From contig NZ_WKKF01000007.1 in the NCBI RefSeq assembly GCF_009674765.1, positions 1 to 64,000 on the forward strand: a DNA stretch of 64,000 nucleotides, in the 5' to 3' direction. The stretch comes from Metabacillus idriensis. Its GTDB lineage: Bacteria > Bacillota > Bacilli > Bacillales > Bacillaceae. The notes beneath the pieces were generated by a model that saw only the letters and a program-made list of their open reading frames with translations, made no database searches and was not told the origin of the DNA. A program made the position numbers and the translations under genes. Shown here one piece after another: positions 42,796-52,209 of this stretch. Position 1 is the stretch's first letter. Every line of letters begins with the position of its first letter.

Positions 42796-43086
42796 ATGGA
42801 ACACGGAGAAAAACAAATTACAGTAGTAGACGAAAATGGAAATGAACAGCTTTGTGAAATTCTTTTCACATTTGCTTCTGAAGAATTCGGAAAATCATAT
42901 GTGCTTTATTACCCGCTTGGCGAACAGGACGATGAAGAAGAAATTGAAATTCATGCATCAAGCTTTGAGCCGACAGCTGACGGTGTAGACGGAGAACTTG
43001 CACCGATTGAAGCAGAAGAAGAGTGGGATCTTGTAGAAGAGATGCTGAATACATTCCTTGATAATGAAGAAGAGGAAGAAAAGTAA
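42796..43086 (+). CDS. DUF1292 family protein (YrzB)
   Basis: The 96-residue very acidic protein ([39 protein letters not shown]) carries the DUF1292 core. ATG 42796 lies four bases after GAGGTGACTGC. It closes the ireB-ruvX cluster ahead of a terminator. The function is unknown. Confidence 0.9.
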   Translation: MEHGEKQITVVDENGNEQLCEILFTFASEEFGKSYVLYYPLGEQDDEEEIEIHASSFEPTADGVDGELAPIEAEEEWDLVEEMLNTFLDNEEEEEK

Positions 43087-43087
43087 G

Positions 43088-43120
43088 AAAAAACCGTCTT
43101 AGGACGGTTTTTTTTTTTGC
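43088..43120 (+). terminator. Terminator after the DUF1292 gene
   Basis: The stem aaaaaaccgtc / gacggtttttt runs into 11 Ts. It ends the alaS-to-DUF1292 gene group. Confidence 0.88.
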
Positions 43121-43302
43121 GGTAAAAAAGAAAAATATCTTCAGAGGAGATAATAGTTCTATGGTAGGATTGTCAAACATGGAACACTAATGATAAATTT
43201 TCATTCTTAAAGCTGCCTTTCCTTAAAAATATGCTGGATTTTGGCGAAAAAACAGCGATTATGTAGTATAATCATTTTGATGAAAGGGGGATACATCCGA
43301 TA

Positions 43303-44430
43303 ATGTCAGAAGCTGATTCGAACAAACATTCAATCCAAAATAAACTCCTTGAAAAACAGCAGGAAGCTAAAGTCATCCGAAAAATCGTCCTGGTGATTTT
43401 TGTTGTTTTAGTCATTTTGATGACAGGATTAATCGGTGGCGGCTATTTATATATAAAGTCTGCGCTGCAGCCTGTAGATGAAAAGGACAAAAATGCAATT
43501 AATGTAAACATTCCAATAGGATCATCCGTTTCCACAATTGCGGCCATTTTAGAAGAAAAAAAGATTATAAAGGATCAAAGAGTCTTCAAATACTATGTGA
43601 AATTTAAAAATGAGTCAGGATTTCAGGCGGGAGACTACAAATTAACACCTTCGATGGAAATCGAAGATATTGTGGCCAGTCTTAAGTCCGGAAAAGTGAT
43701 TACGGATGTCGTATTTCAAATTCCAGTTCCCGAGGGAATTCAAATAAGGGACATTGCTAAATCAATTGCCAAGCATTCAGGATTTACCGAAAAAGAAGTC
43801 CTGGACAGGATGAATAATAAAGAGTTCATAGCTGCGATGCAGAAGAAATATCCGGAAACCGTAACAAAGGATATCTATGGCAAGAATATTAAATATCCTC
43901 TTGAAGGCTATTTTTATCCTGCGACTTATCCTTTTTATGAGAAAAAGCCTTCTCTTGACTTTATTTTAGAAGAGATGATTAAAAAGACACATACTGTTGT
44001 CATTCCTTACCTTCCGCAGCTTGAAGAAAAGAAAATTTCCGTCCATCAATTTATTACAATGGCATCTTTGATTGAAGAAGAAGCCACAAAATCAGTTGAC
44101 CGGAATAAAATATCAAGTGTATTCTACAACCGGATAGAAAAGCAAATGCCTCTTCAGACAGATCCTACTGTGCTGTATGCACTTGGGGAGCATAAGGACA
44201 GAGTTTATTACAAAGATCTTAAGGTGGAATCACCCTATAATACGTATAAGGTGAAGGGACTCCCTCCAGGGCCGATTGCGAATCCTGGAGATCAATCCAT
44301 GAAAGCGGCGCTGGAGCCTGAAAAAACAGATTTTCTCTATTTTCTGGCCACTAAAAAAGGTGAAGTCATTTTCACCAAAACACTTGAAGAGCACAACAAA
44401 GCTAAAGCAGAGCATATTACCAATAAATAA
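43303..44430 (+). CDS. mltG: Endolytic transglycosylase MltG (YceG-like)
   Basis: The 375-residue protein has one membrane anchor (about 27-53), a LysM-like region, and the YceG catalytic domain with EGYFYPATYPF near 200, MASLIEEEATKSVDR (catalytic Glu region) near 250 and QTDPTVLYALG near 285. It cleaves nascent glycan strands at the membrane. ATG 43303 follows GAAAGGGGGATAC. A TATAAT hexamer at 43268-43273 is a possible -10. Confidence 0.94.
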   Translation: MSEADSNKHSIQNKLLEKQQEAKVIRKIVLVIFVVLVILMTGLIGGGYLYIKSALQPVDEKDKNAINVNIPIGSSVSTIAAILEEKKIIKDQRVFKYYVKFKNESGFQAGDYKLTPSMEIEDIVASLKSGKVITDVVFQIPVPEGIQIRDIAKSIAKHSGFTEKEVLDRMNNKEFIAAMQKKYPETVTKDIYGKNIKYPLEGYFYPATYPFYEKKPSLDFILEEMIKKTHTVVIPYLPQLEEKKISVHQFITMASLIEEEATKSVDRNKISSVFYNRIEKQMPLQTDPTVLYALGEHKDRVYYKDLKVESPYNTYKVKGLPPGPIANPGDQSMKAALEPEKTDFLYFLATKKGEVIFTKTLEEHNKAKAEHITNK

Positions 44431-44529
44431 AGAACAGAAGGGAACGTGAAAATATTCGCATTCCCTTTTCTGTTGTGGTAAAATATATCGAGTTGTGTAG
44501 AGAAAGATAAACGAAATAACAAATAATGA

Positions 44530-44562
44530 CAAGAGTTCTCCGAAGAACTCTTATTTTCATGA
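44530..44562 (+). terminator. Probable terminator between mltG and trmR
   Basis: The stem aagagttc / gaactctt with loop TCCGAA is followed by a short ATTTTC. A second weaker hairpin (acagaagggaa / ttcccttttctgt) lies at 44434-44474 without a T run. Confidence 0.5.
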
Positions 44563-44612
44563 CTTAAGATACACTTTAACGGTGAACAAAGCACCGTTTG
44601 AAGGAGAAGACA

Positions 44613-45275
44613 ATGGAAAACGACACGATTTTATCATATATAGAGAGCCTTCTTCCTGATCAAGACGAAGCAGTCACACAGATGGAGCAATATGCGCTTG
44701 ATCACGCCGTTCCCATTATGGAAAAGACAGGGATAGAAGTTCTAATTAGTCTGCTTGTGCTTAAACAGCCAAAAAAGATATTAGAAATCGGCACTGCAAT
44801 CGGCTATTCAGCGATTCGTATGTGCAAAGCTCTCCCGGAAACAGAAATTGTAACGGCTGAGAGAAATGCTGAGCGATTTAAACAAGCAGCCATTAATATC
44901 GAAGCGAATGCATTGGCAGACCGAATCACGGTTTTGCATGGTGACGCATTGGAGCTTAAGGAACAAATAGAGGAAAAAGGTCCTTATGACGTGATTTTTA
45001 TTGATGCAGCTAAGGGTCAGTATATGAGATTCTTTAAAATGTACGAACCAATGCTTTCAAAGAACGGCTGCATTATTACAGACAATGTCCTATTCAAAGG
45101 TTTAGTTGCATCTGAAGAAGAAGATATGTCTTTTCATCGCAGACGGCGCGCGCTTCTTAGAAAAATACGGACATACAATGAGTGGCTGATGTCAAATAAA
45201 GCCTATCACACAGCGATTTTCCCTGTTGGTGATGGAATGGCTGTAAGTATAAAACGAGGTGAAAAAGATGAATAA
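44613..45275 (+). CDS. trmR: tRNA 5-hydroxyuridine methyltransferase TrmR (YrrM)
   Basis: The 220-residue class I SAM methyltransferase has the GxGxG-type loop ILEIGTAIGYSAIRM near 60, the acidic loop VTAERNAERF near 85 and the metal-binding YDVIFIDAAKG near 130, like O-methyltransferase family 3. In B. subtilis TrmR converts ho5U34 to mo5U34. The next two genes, trhP1 and trhP2, make the ho5U34 substrate, so the pathway is contiguous. ATG 44613 follows GAAGGAGAAG. Confidence 0.93.
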   Translation: MENDTILSYIESLLPDQDEAVTQMEQYALDHAVPIMEKTGIEVLISLLVLKQPKKILEIGTAIGYSAIRMCKALPETEIVTAERNAERFKQAAINIEANALADRITVLHGDALELKEQIEEKGPYDVIFIDAAKGQYMRFFKMYEPMLSKNGCIITDNVLFKGLVASEEEDMSFHRRRRALLRKIRTYNEWLMSNKAYHTAIFPVGDGMAVSIKRGEKDE

Positions 45276-46197
45276 ACCAGAATTAATTGTTACACCTACA
45301 AAAGTTGATGATATTCTTCCCCTGGCGGAAGCAGGCGCTACTGCGGTCGTTATTGGAGAACAGCATTATGGGCTGCGTCTTGCAGGTGAATTTAACCGCG
45401 ATCAAATGAAAGAAGCGACAGTTCTTGCTCATTCAAAAAACGTAAAAGTATATGCTGCAATGAATGCCATTTTCCATAATGAGAAAATTGAAGAATTGTA
45501 TGACTATCTTCGTTTTTTAAGTGAGATAAAAGTGGATGCGGTCGTCTTTGGAGATCCGGCTGTTTTAATGGCTGCTAGAGAAGCAGCTCCTGAAATGAAG
45601 CTTCATTGGAATACAGAAACGACAGCAACCAACTGGTATACGTGCAATTACTGGGGCAGAAAAGGCGCTAAACGCGCTGTTTTGGCACGTGAATTAAGCA
45701 TGGAATCAATTATTGAAACAAAAGAAAATGCAGAAGTGGAAATTGAAGTGCAGGTTCATGGGATGACATGCATGTTCCAGTCAAAACGCTCCCTGATAGG
45801 CAACTACTATGAATACCAGGGTAAAGCTATGAAAATTGAGAGCATCCAGGATGAAAAAACGATGTTCCTCCATGACAAAGAGCGCAGCAATAAGTACCCG
45901 ATATATGAGGATGCCAATGGCACCCACATTATGAGTCCTAACGATATGTGCATTATTGATGAACTATCAGATATGATTGATGCCGGAATTGACTCATTTA
46001 AAATCGATGGTGTCCTGCAGACATCTGAGTATTTAATTGAGGTTACAAAGAAATACCGCCAAGCCATTGATTTATGCGCAGAAGACCGTGAACAGTATGA
46101 AGATGTAAAAGATCAGCTGCTTGCGGACATAGAAGAAATTCAGCCTGAGAACCGGCCTTTAGATACAGGATTTTTCTTTAAGGAAACAGTGTACTAA
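45268..46197 (+). CDS. trhP1: U32 peptidase-family tRNA hydroxylation protein TrhP1 (YrrN)
   Basis: The 309-residue U32-family protein opens PELIVTPTKVDDILPLAEAGA and has the QVHGMTCMFQSKRSL segment and DSFKIDGVLQT. It overlaps the trmR stop by eight bases. The family is annotated as peptidase U32, but B. subtilis YrrN and YrrO are required for prephenate-dependent 5-hydroxylation of U34. The shorter length relative to TrhP2 is normal. Confidence 0.92.
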   Translation: MNKPELIVTPTKVDDILPLAEAGATAVVIGEQHYGLRLAGEFNRDQMKEATVLAHSKNVKVYAAMNAIFHNEKIEELYDYLRFLSEIKVDAVVFGDPAVLMAAREAAPEMKLHWNTETTATNWYTCNYWGRKGAKRAVLARELSMESIIETKENAEVEIEVQVHGMTCMFQSKRSLIGNYYEYQGKAMKIESIQDEKTMFLHDKERSNKYPIYEDANGTHIMSPNDMCIIDELSDMIDAGIDSFKIDGVLQTSEYLIEVTKKYRQAIDLCAEDREQYEDVKDQLLADIEEIQPENRPLDTGFFFKETVY

Positions 46198-46222
46198 AAA
46201 ATAAAATGAAGGAGGAAATAGT

Positions 46223-47491
46223 ATGTTGACTGTTAAAGATAACATCTCACAAATCATAGACGGTAAACGTGTGATTACGAAAAAACCTGAGCTGCTGGCT
46301 CCGGCCGGAAATTTAGAAAAGCTTAAAATTGCCGTGCATTATGGGGCTGACGCTGTTTTTATCGGCGGAAAAGAATTTGGCCTGCGATCAAATGCAGACA
46401 ACTTTTCACAAGAAGAAATGGCCGAAGGTGTTCAATTTGCAAACAAGTACGGTGCAAGAATTTATGTAACGACAAATATTTTTGCGCATAATGAAAACAT
46501 GGACGGTCTTGAAGAATATTTAATGGGTCTGCAGGATGCAGGAGTCGCCGGCATCATTGTAGCTGATCCGATGATTATTGAGACATGCCGCAAAGTAGCG
46601 CCAAAGCTTGAGGTGCATCTGAGCACACAGCAATCTCTCTCAAACTGGAAAGCTGTCCAGTTCTGGAAAGAGGAAGGTCTTGAGCGCGTGGTGCTTGCCC
46701 GCGAAACGAGCGCTGAAGAAATTAAAGAAATGAAAGAAAAAGTGGATATCGAAATTGAAACGTTTATCCATGGGGCAATGTGCATAGCATATTCCGGCCG
46801 CTGTGTACTGAGCAACCATATGACTGCAAGGGATTCAAACCGCGGAGGCTGCTGTCAGTCATGCCGCTGGGATTATGATCTCTATAAACTTGCTGATAAC
46901 GGTGAAGAAGCACTGTTTGGCGCGGATGATGCAGCATTTGCAATGAGTCCGAAAGATTTAAACTTAATTCAATCTATTCCAAAAATGATCGAGCTTGGAA
47001 TTGACAGCCTGAAAATTGAAGGACGCATGAAATCCATTCACTACGTAGCAACAGTTGTCAGTGTTTATCGCAAGGTAATTGATGCATACTGTGCGGATCC
47101 TGAGAACTTCGTGATTCAAAAAGAATGGCTTGATGAGCTTGATAAATGTGCTAACCGTGACACTGCGCCTGCATTTTTTGAAGGAGTTCCTGGTACTGAG
47201 GAGCAAATGTTCGGAGTTCATGGAAAGAAAACGACATTTGACTTTGCAGGACTTGTCCTTGATTACAATGAGGAAACAGGTATGGTTACCCTTCAGCAGC
47301 GCAACTACTTTAAACCGGGGGATGAAGTTGAATTCTTCGGACCTGAAATTGCGAACTTTACACAAACGATTGATAAGTTATGGGACGAAGACGGCAATGA
47401 GCTCGATGCTGCCCGTCATCCTCTGCAAATTGTGAAGTTTAAAGCAGATCAAAAAGTCTTCCCAAATAACATGATGCGAAAGGGGAAGTAA
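46223..47491 (+). CDS. trhP2: U32 peptidase-family tRNA hydroxylation protein TrhP2 (YrrO)
   Basis: The 422-residue U32-family protein has [25 protein letters not shown] (in part), the signature [38 protein letters not shown] (in part; conserved Cys positions for a probable iron-sulfur site) and [11 protein letters not shown]. It cooperates with TrhP1 in ho5U34 formation. The SD is GAAGGAGGAAATAG. A C-terminal domain (about 345-410) distinguishes it from TrhP1. Confidence 0.94.
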   Translation: MLTVKDNISQIIDGKRVITKKPELLAPAGNLEKLKIAVHYGADAVFIGGKEFGLRSNADNFSQEEMAEGVQFANKYGARIYVTTNIFAHNENMDGLEEYLMGLQDAGVAGIIVADPMIIETCRKVAPKLEVHLSTQQSLSNWKAVQFWKEEGLERVVLARETSAEEIKEMKEKVDIEIETFIHGAMCIAYSGRCVLSNHMTARDSNRGGCCQSCRWDYDLYKLADNGEEALFGADDAAFAMSPKDLNLIQSIPKMIELGIDSLKIEGRMKSIHYVATVVSVYRKVIDAYCADPENFVIQKEWLDELDKCANRDTAPAFFEGVPGTEEQMFGVHGKKTTFDFAGLVLDYNEETGMVTLQQRNYFKPGDEVEFFGPEIANFTQTIDKLWDEDGNELDAARHPLQIVKFKADQKVFPNNMMRKGK

Positions 47492-47493
47492 TT

Positions 47494-48129
47494 ATGGGGA
47501 AAAAGCCCATTGTAATCGGAGTTGCAGGAGGCTCCGGCTCAGGTAAAACAAGTGTTACAAAATCAATTTACGAGCATTTCAGAGGTCATTCCATCCTGAT
47601 GCTTGAGCAGGATTTTTATTATAAGGATCAAAGTCATCTTCCATACGAAGAGAGACTGAATACGAATTATGATCATCCGCTTGCTTTTGATAACACGCTT
47701 TTAATTGAGCACATTAAACAGCTTCTGAACTATGAAGCGATTGAGAAGCCGGTTTATGATTACAAGCTTCATACTCGTTCGGAAGATGTTCTTTTAGTAG
47801 AACCTAAAGATGTGATCATTCTTGAAGGCATCTTAGTTTTAGAAGACGAGAGACTCCGCAACCTGATGGATATGAAACTGTATGTTGATACAGATGCCGA
47901 CATCCGCATTATCAGAAGAATGCTGCGCGATATCAAAGAACGCGGAAGAACCATTGATTCTGTGATTGAGCAGTACGTTTCGGTTGTAAGGCCGATGCAC
48001 AATCAATTCATTGAGCCTACTAAGCGTTATGCGGATATCATCATACCAGAAGGCGGTCAAAATCATGTCGCGATTGACCTTATGGTTACAAAAATTCAAA
48101 CAATTCTTGAACTAAATGCAATTTTGTAA
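47494..48129 (+). CDS. udk: Uridine kinase
   Basis: The 211-residue kinase has the P-loop [13 protein letters not shown] at residues 9-21, the FDHPLAFD-type substrate segment (NYDHPLAFD) near 48, and [12 protein letters not shown] (lid) near 128. It phosphorylates uridine and cytidine in pyrimidine salvage. ATG 47494 lies two bases after the trhP2 stop with SD GAAAGGGGAAG inside trhP2. Confidence 0.97.
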   Translation: MGKKPIVIGVAGGSGSGKTSVTKSIYEHFRGHSILMLEQDFYYKDQSHLPYEERLNTNYDHPLAFDNTLLIEHIKQLLNYEAIEKPVYDYKLHTRSEDVLLVEPKDVIILEGILVLEDERLRNLMDMKLYVDTDADIRIIRRMLRDIKERGRTIDSVIEQYVSVVRPMHNQFIEPTKRYADIIIPEGGQNHVAIDLMVTKIQTILELNAIL

Positions 48130-48235
48130 TAACATAGCATAGATAAAGAGTACTGTGACCATATTATGTATAGGCTGTTAAAGTTTCTCAGGGTTCATCA
48201 TTGACTGAGTAAAAATTCTCATTTAAAGTAAACTT

Positions 48236-48388
48236 GAGCATTCTATGCTCTATGAGGAAAGCAAGCCGCAGGCTTGCTTTTAAGCTACATTCAAGGCTAT
48301 TTCCTCACAAGATCACCTGAAAAGTTCAGCATATGCATATTGCAGTGTGAGGGCTGAAGCTTTCAGCCCTCCCCATTATCACAGTGCA
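48236..48388. other. Structured intergenic region between udk and greA
   Basis: About 310 bp without an ORF hold three stem-loops: gagca/tgctc (48236-48250); tgaggaaa (48253-48260) with tttcctca (48300-48307) enclosing gcaagcc/ggcttgc; and tgcagtgtga (48341-48350) with tcacagtgca (48379-48388) enclosing gggctgaa/ttcagccc. The stems lack T tracts, so they are not simple terminators. They may form an RNA leader of greA or be a mobile-element relic. Confidence 0.55.
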
Positions 48389-48440
48389 TTTTACATACCA
48401 TATTTTTTTAGGGGACAGTTATACTAGAAGGAGTGAGATC

Positions 48441-48914
48441 ATGGCACAAGAAAAAGTATTTCCTATGACAACTGAAGGTAAAGAAAAGCTTGAACAGGAA
48501 TTGGAATATTTAAAATCCGTTAAGCGCAAAGAAGTAGTCGAAAGAATCAAAATTGCCCGCAGCTTCGGGGATCTTTCAGAGAACTCTGAGTATGATTCAG
48601 CTAAAGAAGAGCAGGCTTTTGTTGAAGGCCGAGTGACTACGCTTGAGAACATGATCCGCAATGCGAAGATCATCGTAGAAGATGCCGATACAAATGTTGT
48701 AACACTGGGCAAAACAATCTCATTTGTTGAACTTCCAAATGGCGATGAAGAAACATATACAATCGTAGGAAGCGCTGAAGCAGATCCTTTCGAAGGCAAA
48801 ATTTCAAATGACTCTCCAATCGCAAAAAGCCTGATGGGCCGTCAAGTTGGAGATGAAGTGAATGTGCAGACTCCCGGCGGAGAAATGCATGTAAAAATTA
48901 CAAACGTTAAATAA
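48441..48914 (+). CDS. greA: Transcription elongation factor GreA
   Basis: The 157-residue protein has the N-terminal coiled coil ([40 protein letters not shown] with the acidic tip) and the C-terminal FKBP-like domain ([20 protein letters not shown], in part). It rescues backtracked RNA polymerase by stimulating transcript cleavage. ATG 48441 follows GAAGGAGTGAG. Confidence 0.97.
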   Translation: MAQEKVFPMTTEGKEKLEQELEYLKSVKRKEVVERIKIARSFGDLSENSEYDSAKEEQAFVEGRVTTLENMIRNAKIIVEDADTNVVTLGKTISFVELPNGDEETYTIVGSAEADPFEGKISNDSPIAKSLMGRQVGDEVNVQTPGGEMHVKITNVK

Positions 48915-48926
48915 TATAGGTTTAAT

Positions 48927-48969
48927 AAAAAAACACCTCGTCGACACTAGTCACAGACGAGGTGTTTTT
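48927..48969 (+). terminator. Terminator after greA, overlapping the SD of the next gene
   Basis: The stem aaaaacacctcgtc / gacgaggtgttttt is followed by CTATG, where ATG starts the PBP gene. GAGGTG within the 3' arm is the only possible SD for that gene. Confidence 0.85.
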
Positions 48970-48971
48970 CT

Positions 48972-50714
48972 ATGAAAACAAAAAAAAGAATGAAAATAAT
49001 TGCGATAGGCATTTTTTTATCGATGCTTGCGTTAATTTTGAGACTTGCAGATATCCAGATGATTCACACGGAATCATTTACAGACAGGAACATCAATTTG
49101 ATTGAGGAAAGCGTCAGCCAGCGGACACAGGAAGTCATGATTGATGATGGACGGGGACGCTTTGTAGACAGAAATGGAACTCCTCTTGGACACGATCAGG
49201 AGGCTAAGCTTGTATTATTTCCTTTTCTGAAGAAGATTGACTGGCCACTCAGCAAACTCTCAGAGATTGTCAATGTTCCGCCTTTCAAATTGGAGCGATT
49301 ATTAGAAGAAGCGGATAAACCGCTGCTACTTGGATCAAATGAAGGATTCGAGCTGTCTGATTCTGCTATAAATAAAATCAATGACTTGGAGATTCCAGGA
49401 GTATTTGCCATTTATCAGCAAACAAAAAAGAAAGGTCAGGCAGCTGATCATTTCATCGGAATAACAGGTGAAAATGCTGAAGTGCTAAGAGAAAAATATC
49501 CCGAAAAGAAAAATTTATCCTCGAAGACTCAGATCGGGATTACAGGTCTCGAAAAGGCATTTGATGAATTTCTTCTTCCCGACGCTGAAACGAAACTTCT
49601 TTACCACGTTGACGGAGACGGAAATCCGCTGTTTGGCATTAATGTTAAATACATTGCAGATGCCAATCCTTTTTATCCCGTAAGCGTTAAGACAACCATT
49701 GACAGCACTATGCAGGATATGGCGAATGAGGTGATGAACCGGTATAAGGTGAAAAAAGGAGGTTTAGTGCTGCTGGATGTGGATACAAGCGAAGTACTTG
49801 CTATGGTCAGCAAACCTGAAATGAACCGTTCAGAGCATGAAACCTATGCGAATCTGATGCTGACTCCAATTGCTCCCGGTTCCGTGTTTAAAACAGTCAT
49901 TGCTGCAGCAGGGATCGAAAACGGAATAGATAATAACAGAAAATATAACTGCAGTCTGAATATGTACGGTAAACCTGATAAAGAGCACGATAAAGGCATC
50001 TTGAATGTAGAAAGAAGCTTTGCGGAAAGCTGCAACTATACATTTACTACAATAGCAGGCGAGTTAATGGATAAAAATCCTGACACAATTGAGGAATACG
50101 CAGAAAAATTGGGATTAACCGAAAAAGCCGGCTGGAGTGGACCTGTGTATCATTATGAAGATTTTAAGCAATTTCCTGAAGAGAAAACTCCGCACATATG
50201 GGGAGATAAGACGGATAAATCTGCTGAACGGGCAATTGCTCAAACAGCTATTGGACAAAAAAATGTACGGGTCACACCGCTTTCAGTGGCAAATATGATG
50301 GCGGCAATCGCCCGGGGCGGCGAAAAAAAACAAGTGAAAATTGCAGATAGTATATTATATAAAAATGGAACTACCATGTTTAAGTTTTCCGATTCAGAAC
50401 CGGAAAGCGACAATATTTCACCTTATACAGCCGCAAAGCTTCAGCACCTGCTTCGTTTAGTCGTAACGGATCAGGAAGGAACCGGCAGAAGGTTTCAAAG
50501 TTTGCCTTTTGAGGTATCAGGTAAATCAGGGACTGCAGAAACAGGAAAAGGTACAGTACATAAATGGTTTGCAGGCTTTTTTCCTTCTCATCAGCCTAAA
50601 TATGCCATGGTTGTGGTAGAGCTTGATACACAGAGTGCACAATCTTCTGCGAATAGTATTTTTTATGACATGGCAAATGAATTAGGCCGGCTAGAAAATG
50701 CTTCTACTAGATAG
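48972..50714 (+). CDS. pbpI: Class B penicillin-binding protein (PbpI/YrrR-like)
   Basis: The 580-residue protein has an N-terminal membrane anchor (IIAIGIFLSMLALILRL), a PBP dimerisation region, and a transpeptidase domain. SxxK lies in APGSVFKTV near residue 303, SxN in ESCNYTF near 355 and KSG in SGKSGTAETG near 518. It crosslinks peptidoglycan. Position between greA and yrrS equals that of B. subtilis pbpI (PBP4b). Its SD lies inside the greA terminator. Confidence 0.9.
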   Translation: MKTKKRMKIIAIGIFLSMLALILRLADIQMIHTESFTDRNINLIEESVSQRTQEVMIDDGRGRFVDRNGTPLGHDQEAKLVLFPFLKKIDWPLSKLSEIVNVPPFKLERLLEEADKPLLLGSNEGFELSDSAINKINDLEIPGVFAIYQQTKKKGQAADHFIGITGENAEVLREKYPEKKNLSSKTQIGITGLEKAFDEFLLPDAETKLLYHVDGDGNPLFGINVKYIADANPFYPVSVKTTIDSTMQDMANEVMNRYKVKKGGLVLLDVDTSEVLAMVSKPEMNRSEHETYANLMLTPIAPGSVFKTVIAAAGIENGIDNNRKYNCSLNMYGKPDKEHDKGILNVERSFAESCNYTFTTIAGELMDKNPDTIEEYAEKLGLTEKAGWSGPVYHYEDFKQFPEEKTPHIWGDKTDKSAERAIAQTAIGQKNVRVTPLSVANMMAAIARGGEKKQVKIADSILYKNGTTMFKFSDSEPESDNISPYTAAKLQHLLRLVVTDQEGTGRRFQSLPFEVSGKSGTAETGKGTVHKWFAGFFPSHQPKYAMVVVELDTQSAQSSANSIFYDMANELGRLENASTR

Positions 50715-50768
50715 AAATTCATTCTAATGATAGAATAAAACAGAATGTTAGAGGGATAAAGGAGTGTA

Positions 50769-51458
50769 ATGCACTTGAGCAAACTAAGTAAAGGATCACG
50801 TTTTGAAAATCGTGATAAGCGCCGAAAAGCAAATGTTGTCCTGAACATTTTAATTGGCATCGTCGTCATCCTCATTCTCGTTATAGGATCACAGCTGATG
50901 CTTGGCGGAAATGACAGTGAACAGGCTTCAAAAGGCACGAAAGAAGAAACGGGATCAAATCAAATCGAAAACGAAAAAAATAAAGAAGAAAAAGATAAAG
51001 AACAAACAGCAAAAGAAGACGCTGAGTCTGATCAAGAAAGCAGCGAAGAAGCGGATGCTGCCAAAGAAGATGAAAATGTAAAAGAAGAGCCTGAAGAATC
51101 AGAAGCAGGGAAAGAAGTGATCACAGAAGGTGATCCAAATTCCAATGTTGACCAGATTATAGAAAATCCGGGCTGGAAGCCAGTAGGCACTTCTCAATCT
51201 GAGCCCCATGCTGCTCAGTATGACGAGAGTTCACAGGATTGGGCTGAAATGATTCAGGCGATGAGCTATGCAACCGGCTTAAGTGAATCAGATATGACAA
51301 TCTGGTTTATAGGCAACAATGGAAGTCCTAACGATGCTAAAGGAACCATTTCATCCAAGGATAAAACACAGAACTACAAAGTAGAAATTACCTGGGTTGA
51401 AAATGAGGGCTGGAAGCCTGTTAAGGTGGAAAAATTAAAGCAAACAGAAACAAGGTAA
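50769..51458 (+). CDS. yrrS: YrrS/DUF1510 family membrane protein
   Basis: The 229-residue protein has a basic N-terminus, one membrane helix (about 22-42, VVLNILIGIVVILILVIGSQL), a long Glu/Lys/Asp-rich linker (about 48-120) and the C-terminal DUF1510 domain (QDWAEMIQAMSYATGLSESDM, NNGSPNDAKGTISSKD). B. subtilis yrrS shares this position after pbpI. It is probably an extracytoplasmic domain protein involved in sporulation or wall biology. The function is unproven. Confidence 0.9.
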   Translation: MHLSKLSKGSRFENRDKRRKANVVLNILIGIVVILILVIGSQLMLGGNDSEQASKGTKEETGSNQIENEKNKEEKDKEQTAKEDAESDQESSEEADAAKEDENVKEEPEESEAGKEVITEGDPNSNVDQIIENPGWKPVGTSQSEPHAAQYDESSQDWAEMIQAMSYATGLSESDMTIWFIGNNGSPNDAKGTISSKDKTQNYKVEITWVENEGWKPVKVEKLKQTETR

Positions 51459-51464
51459 TGCAAA

Positions 51465-51502
51465 AAGATGAGACCCATTTTGTCCGGGTCTCATCTTTTT
51501 TT
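51465..51502 (+). terminator. Terminator after yrrS
   Basis: The stem aagatgagaccca / gggtctcatctt is followed by seven Ts. It abuts repeat A copy 3. Confidence 0.88.
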
Positions 51503-51726
51503 AAGGCTCTTTTCGTAAATATTGTTGCTATTAGATTAAATGTTAAAAAACTTGAGTGGATTGCAGCGGAAGGAACTTGACTCCTGCGGGAAATAGAGCA
51601 AATTGGGAGACCCCACAGGCAACGCCGAGGAGGCTCCCATGCTCCCCGCGGAAAGCAAGTTCCTCTCGCTGCAAGGAACGGACAACATTTATCATGAAAA
51701 ACAACAATCTATGCGAAAACAGCCTT
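51503..51726. repeat. Dispersed repeat family A, copy 3 (full)
   Basis: This 224-bp element has terminal inverted repeats: AAGGCTCTTTTCGTAAATAT (left) and the complement of ATCTATGCGAAAACAGCCTT (right), about 20 of 25 positions matching when extended to TTGTTG/CAACAA. Internal palindromes are shared with copies at 3912 and 14982. Confidence 0.88.
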
Positions 51727-51764
51727 TTTTAATTAAAGATAAGAAAATATACAATTTTGCGCTT

Positions 51765-51892
51765 CGATGGCAAGCGGAATCGCTCAGGCTCCTCGGCCAG
51801 AAAGGATCCGAAAGTATTGGCAAAAAGCGCCAATACTTTCGGATCCTTATCTGTCATGCCTGCGCTAAACGGGCGCTTGCGCTTTACTTAAG
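51765..51892. repeat. Dispersed repeat family B, copy 2
   Basis: AGCGGAATCGCTC and GGGCGCTTGCGCTTT flank a long hairpin, ggatccgaaagtattggc / gccaatactttcggatcc, with loop AAAAAGC. The core (CTCCTCGGCCAGAA; GGATCCTTATCTGTC; GCCTGCGCTAA) matches 28498-28673. It lies downstream of the yrzA-like gene. Confidence 0.78.
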
Positions 51893-51898
51893 TAATAT

Positions 51899-52099
51899 CT
51901 ACTTAGCCTTAAAATGTACTGCAGCACTATAAAACCTTCTGCCTTCCTCTGTCACATGCATTTGATGAGATACAGAATGAAGCTCCAGTAATATGGCTTT
52001 ATTTACCTCAATTTGCTCATTAATCTTTCTTTCCAAATCTTTGATTTTCTCTGCTTCAAAAAATTCTACTTTATCTTTTATAAAATCCAGTTTAAACAT
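51899..52099 (-). CDS. DUF2536/YrzA small protein
   Basis: The 66-residue protein (FKLDFIKDKVEFFEAEKIKDL... ending RRFYSAAVHFKAK) matches DUF2536. The ATG at 52099 lies six bases after GGGAGGC. An upstream in-frame ATG at 52120 has no SD. It is divergent from yrrT and has the position of B. subtilis yrzA. The function is unknown. Confidence 0.85.
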   Translation of the reverse strand: MFKLDFIKDKVEFFEAEKIKDLERKINEQIEVNKAILLELHSVSHQMHVTEEGRRFYSAAVHFKAK

Positions 52100-52209
52100 A
52101 AAGCGAGCCTCCCATCTCATGTACTCTTATTTTACCAAAATGTACGTTGGAAAGTCTTTTCATTGCCTAATTGAAATGGATTATGGTAAATTAAGAACAG
52201 TTCATTTTT

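Noticed and set aside
51603-51932. 109-codon plus-strand frame across repeats A and B
   Set aside because: It is made of two non-coding repeat elements and lacks an SD.
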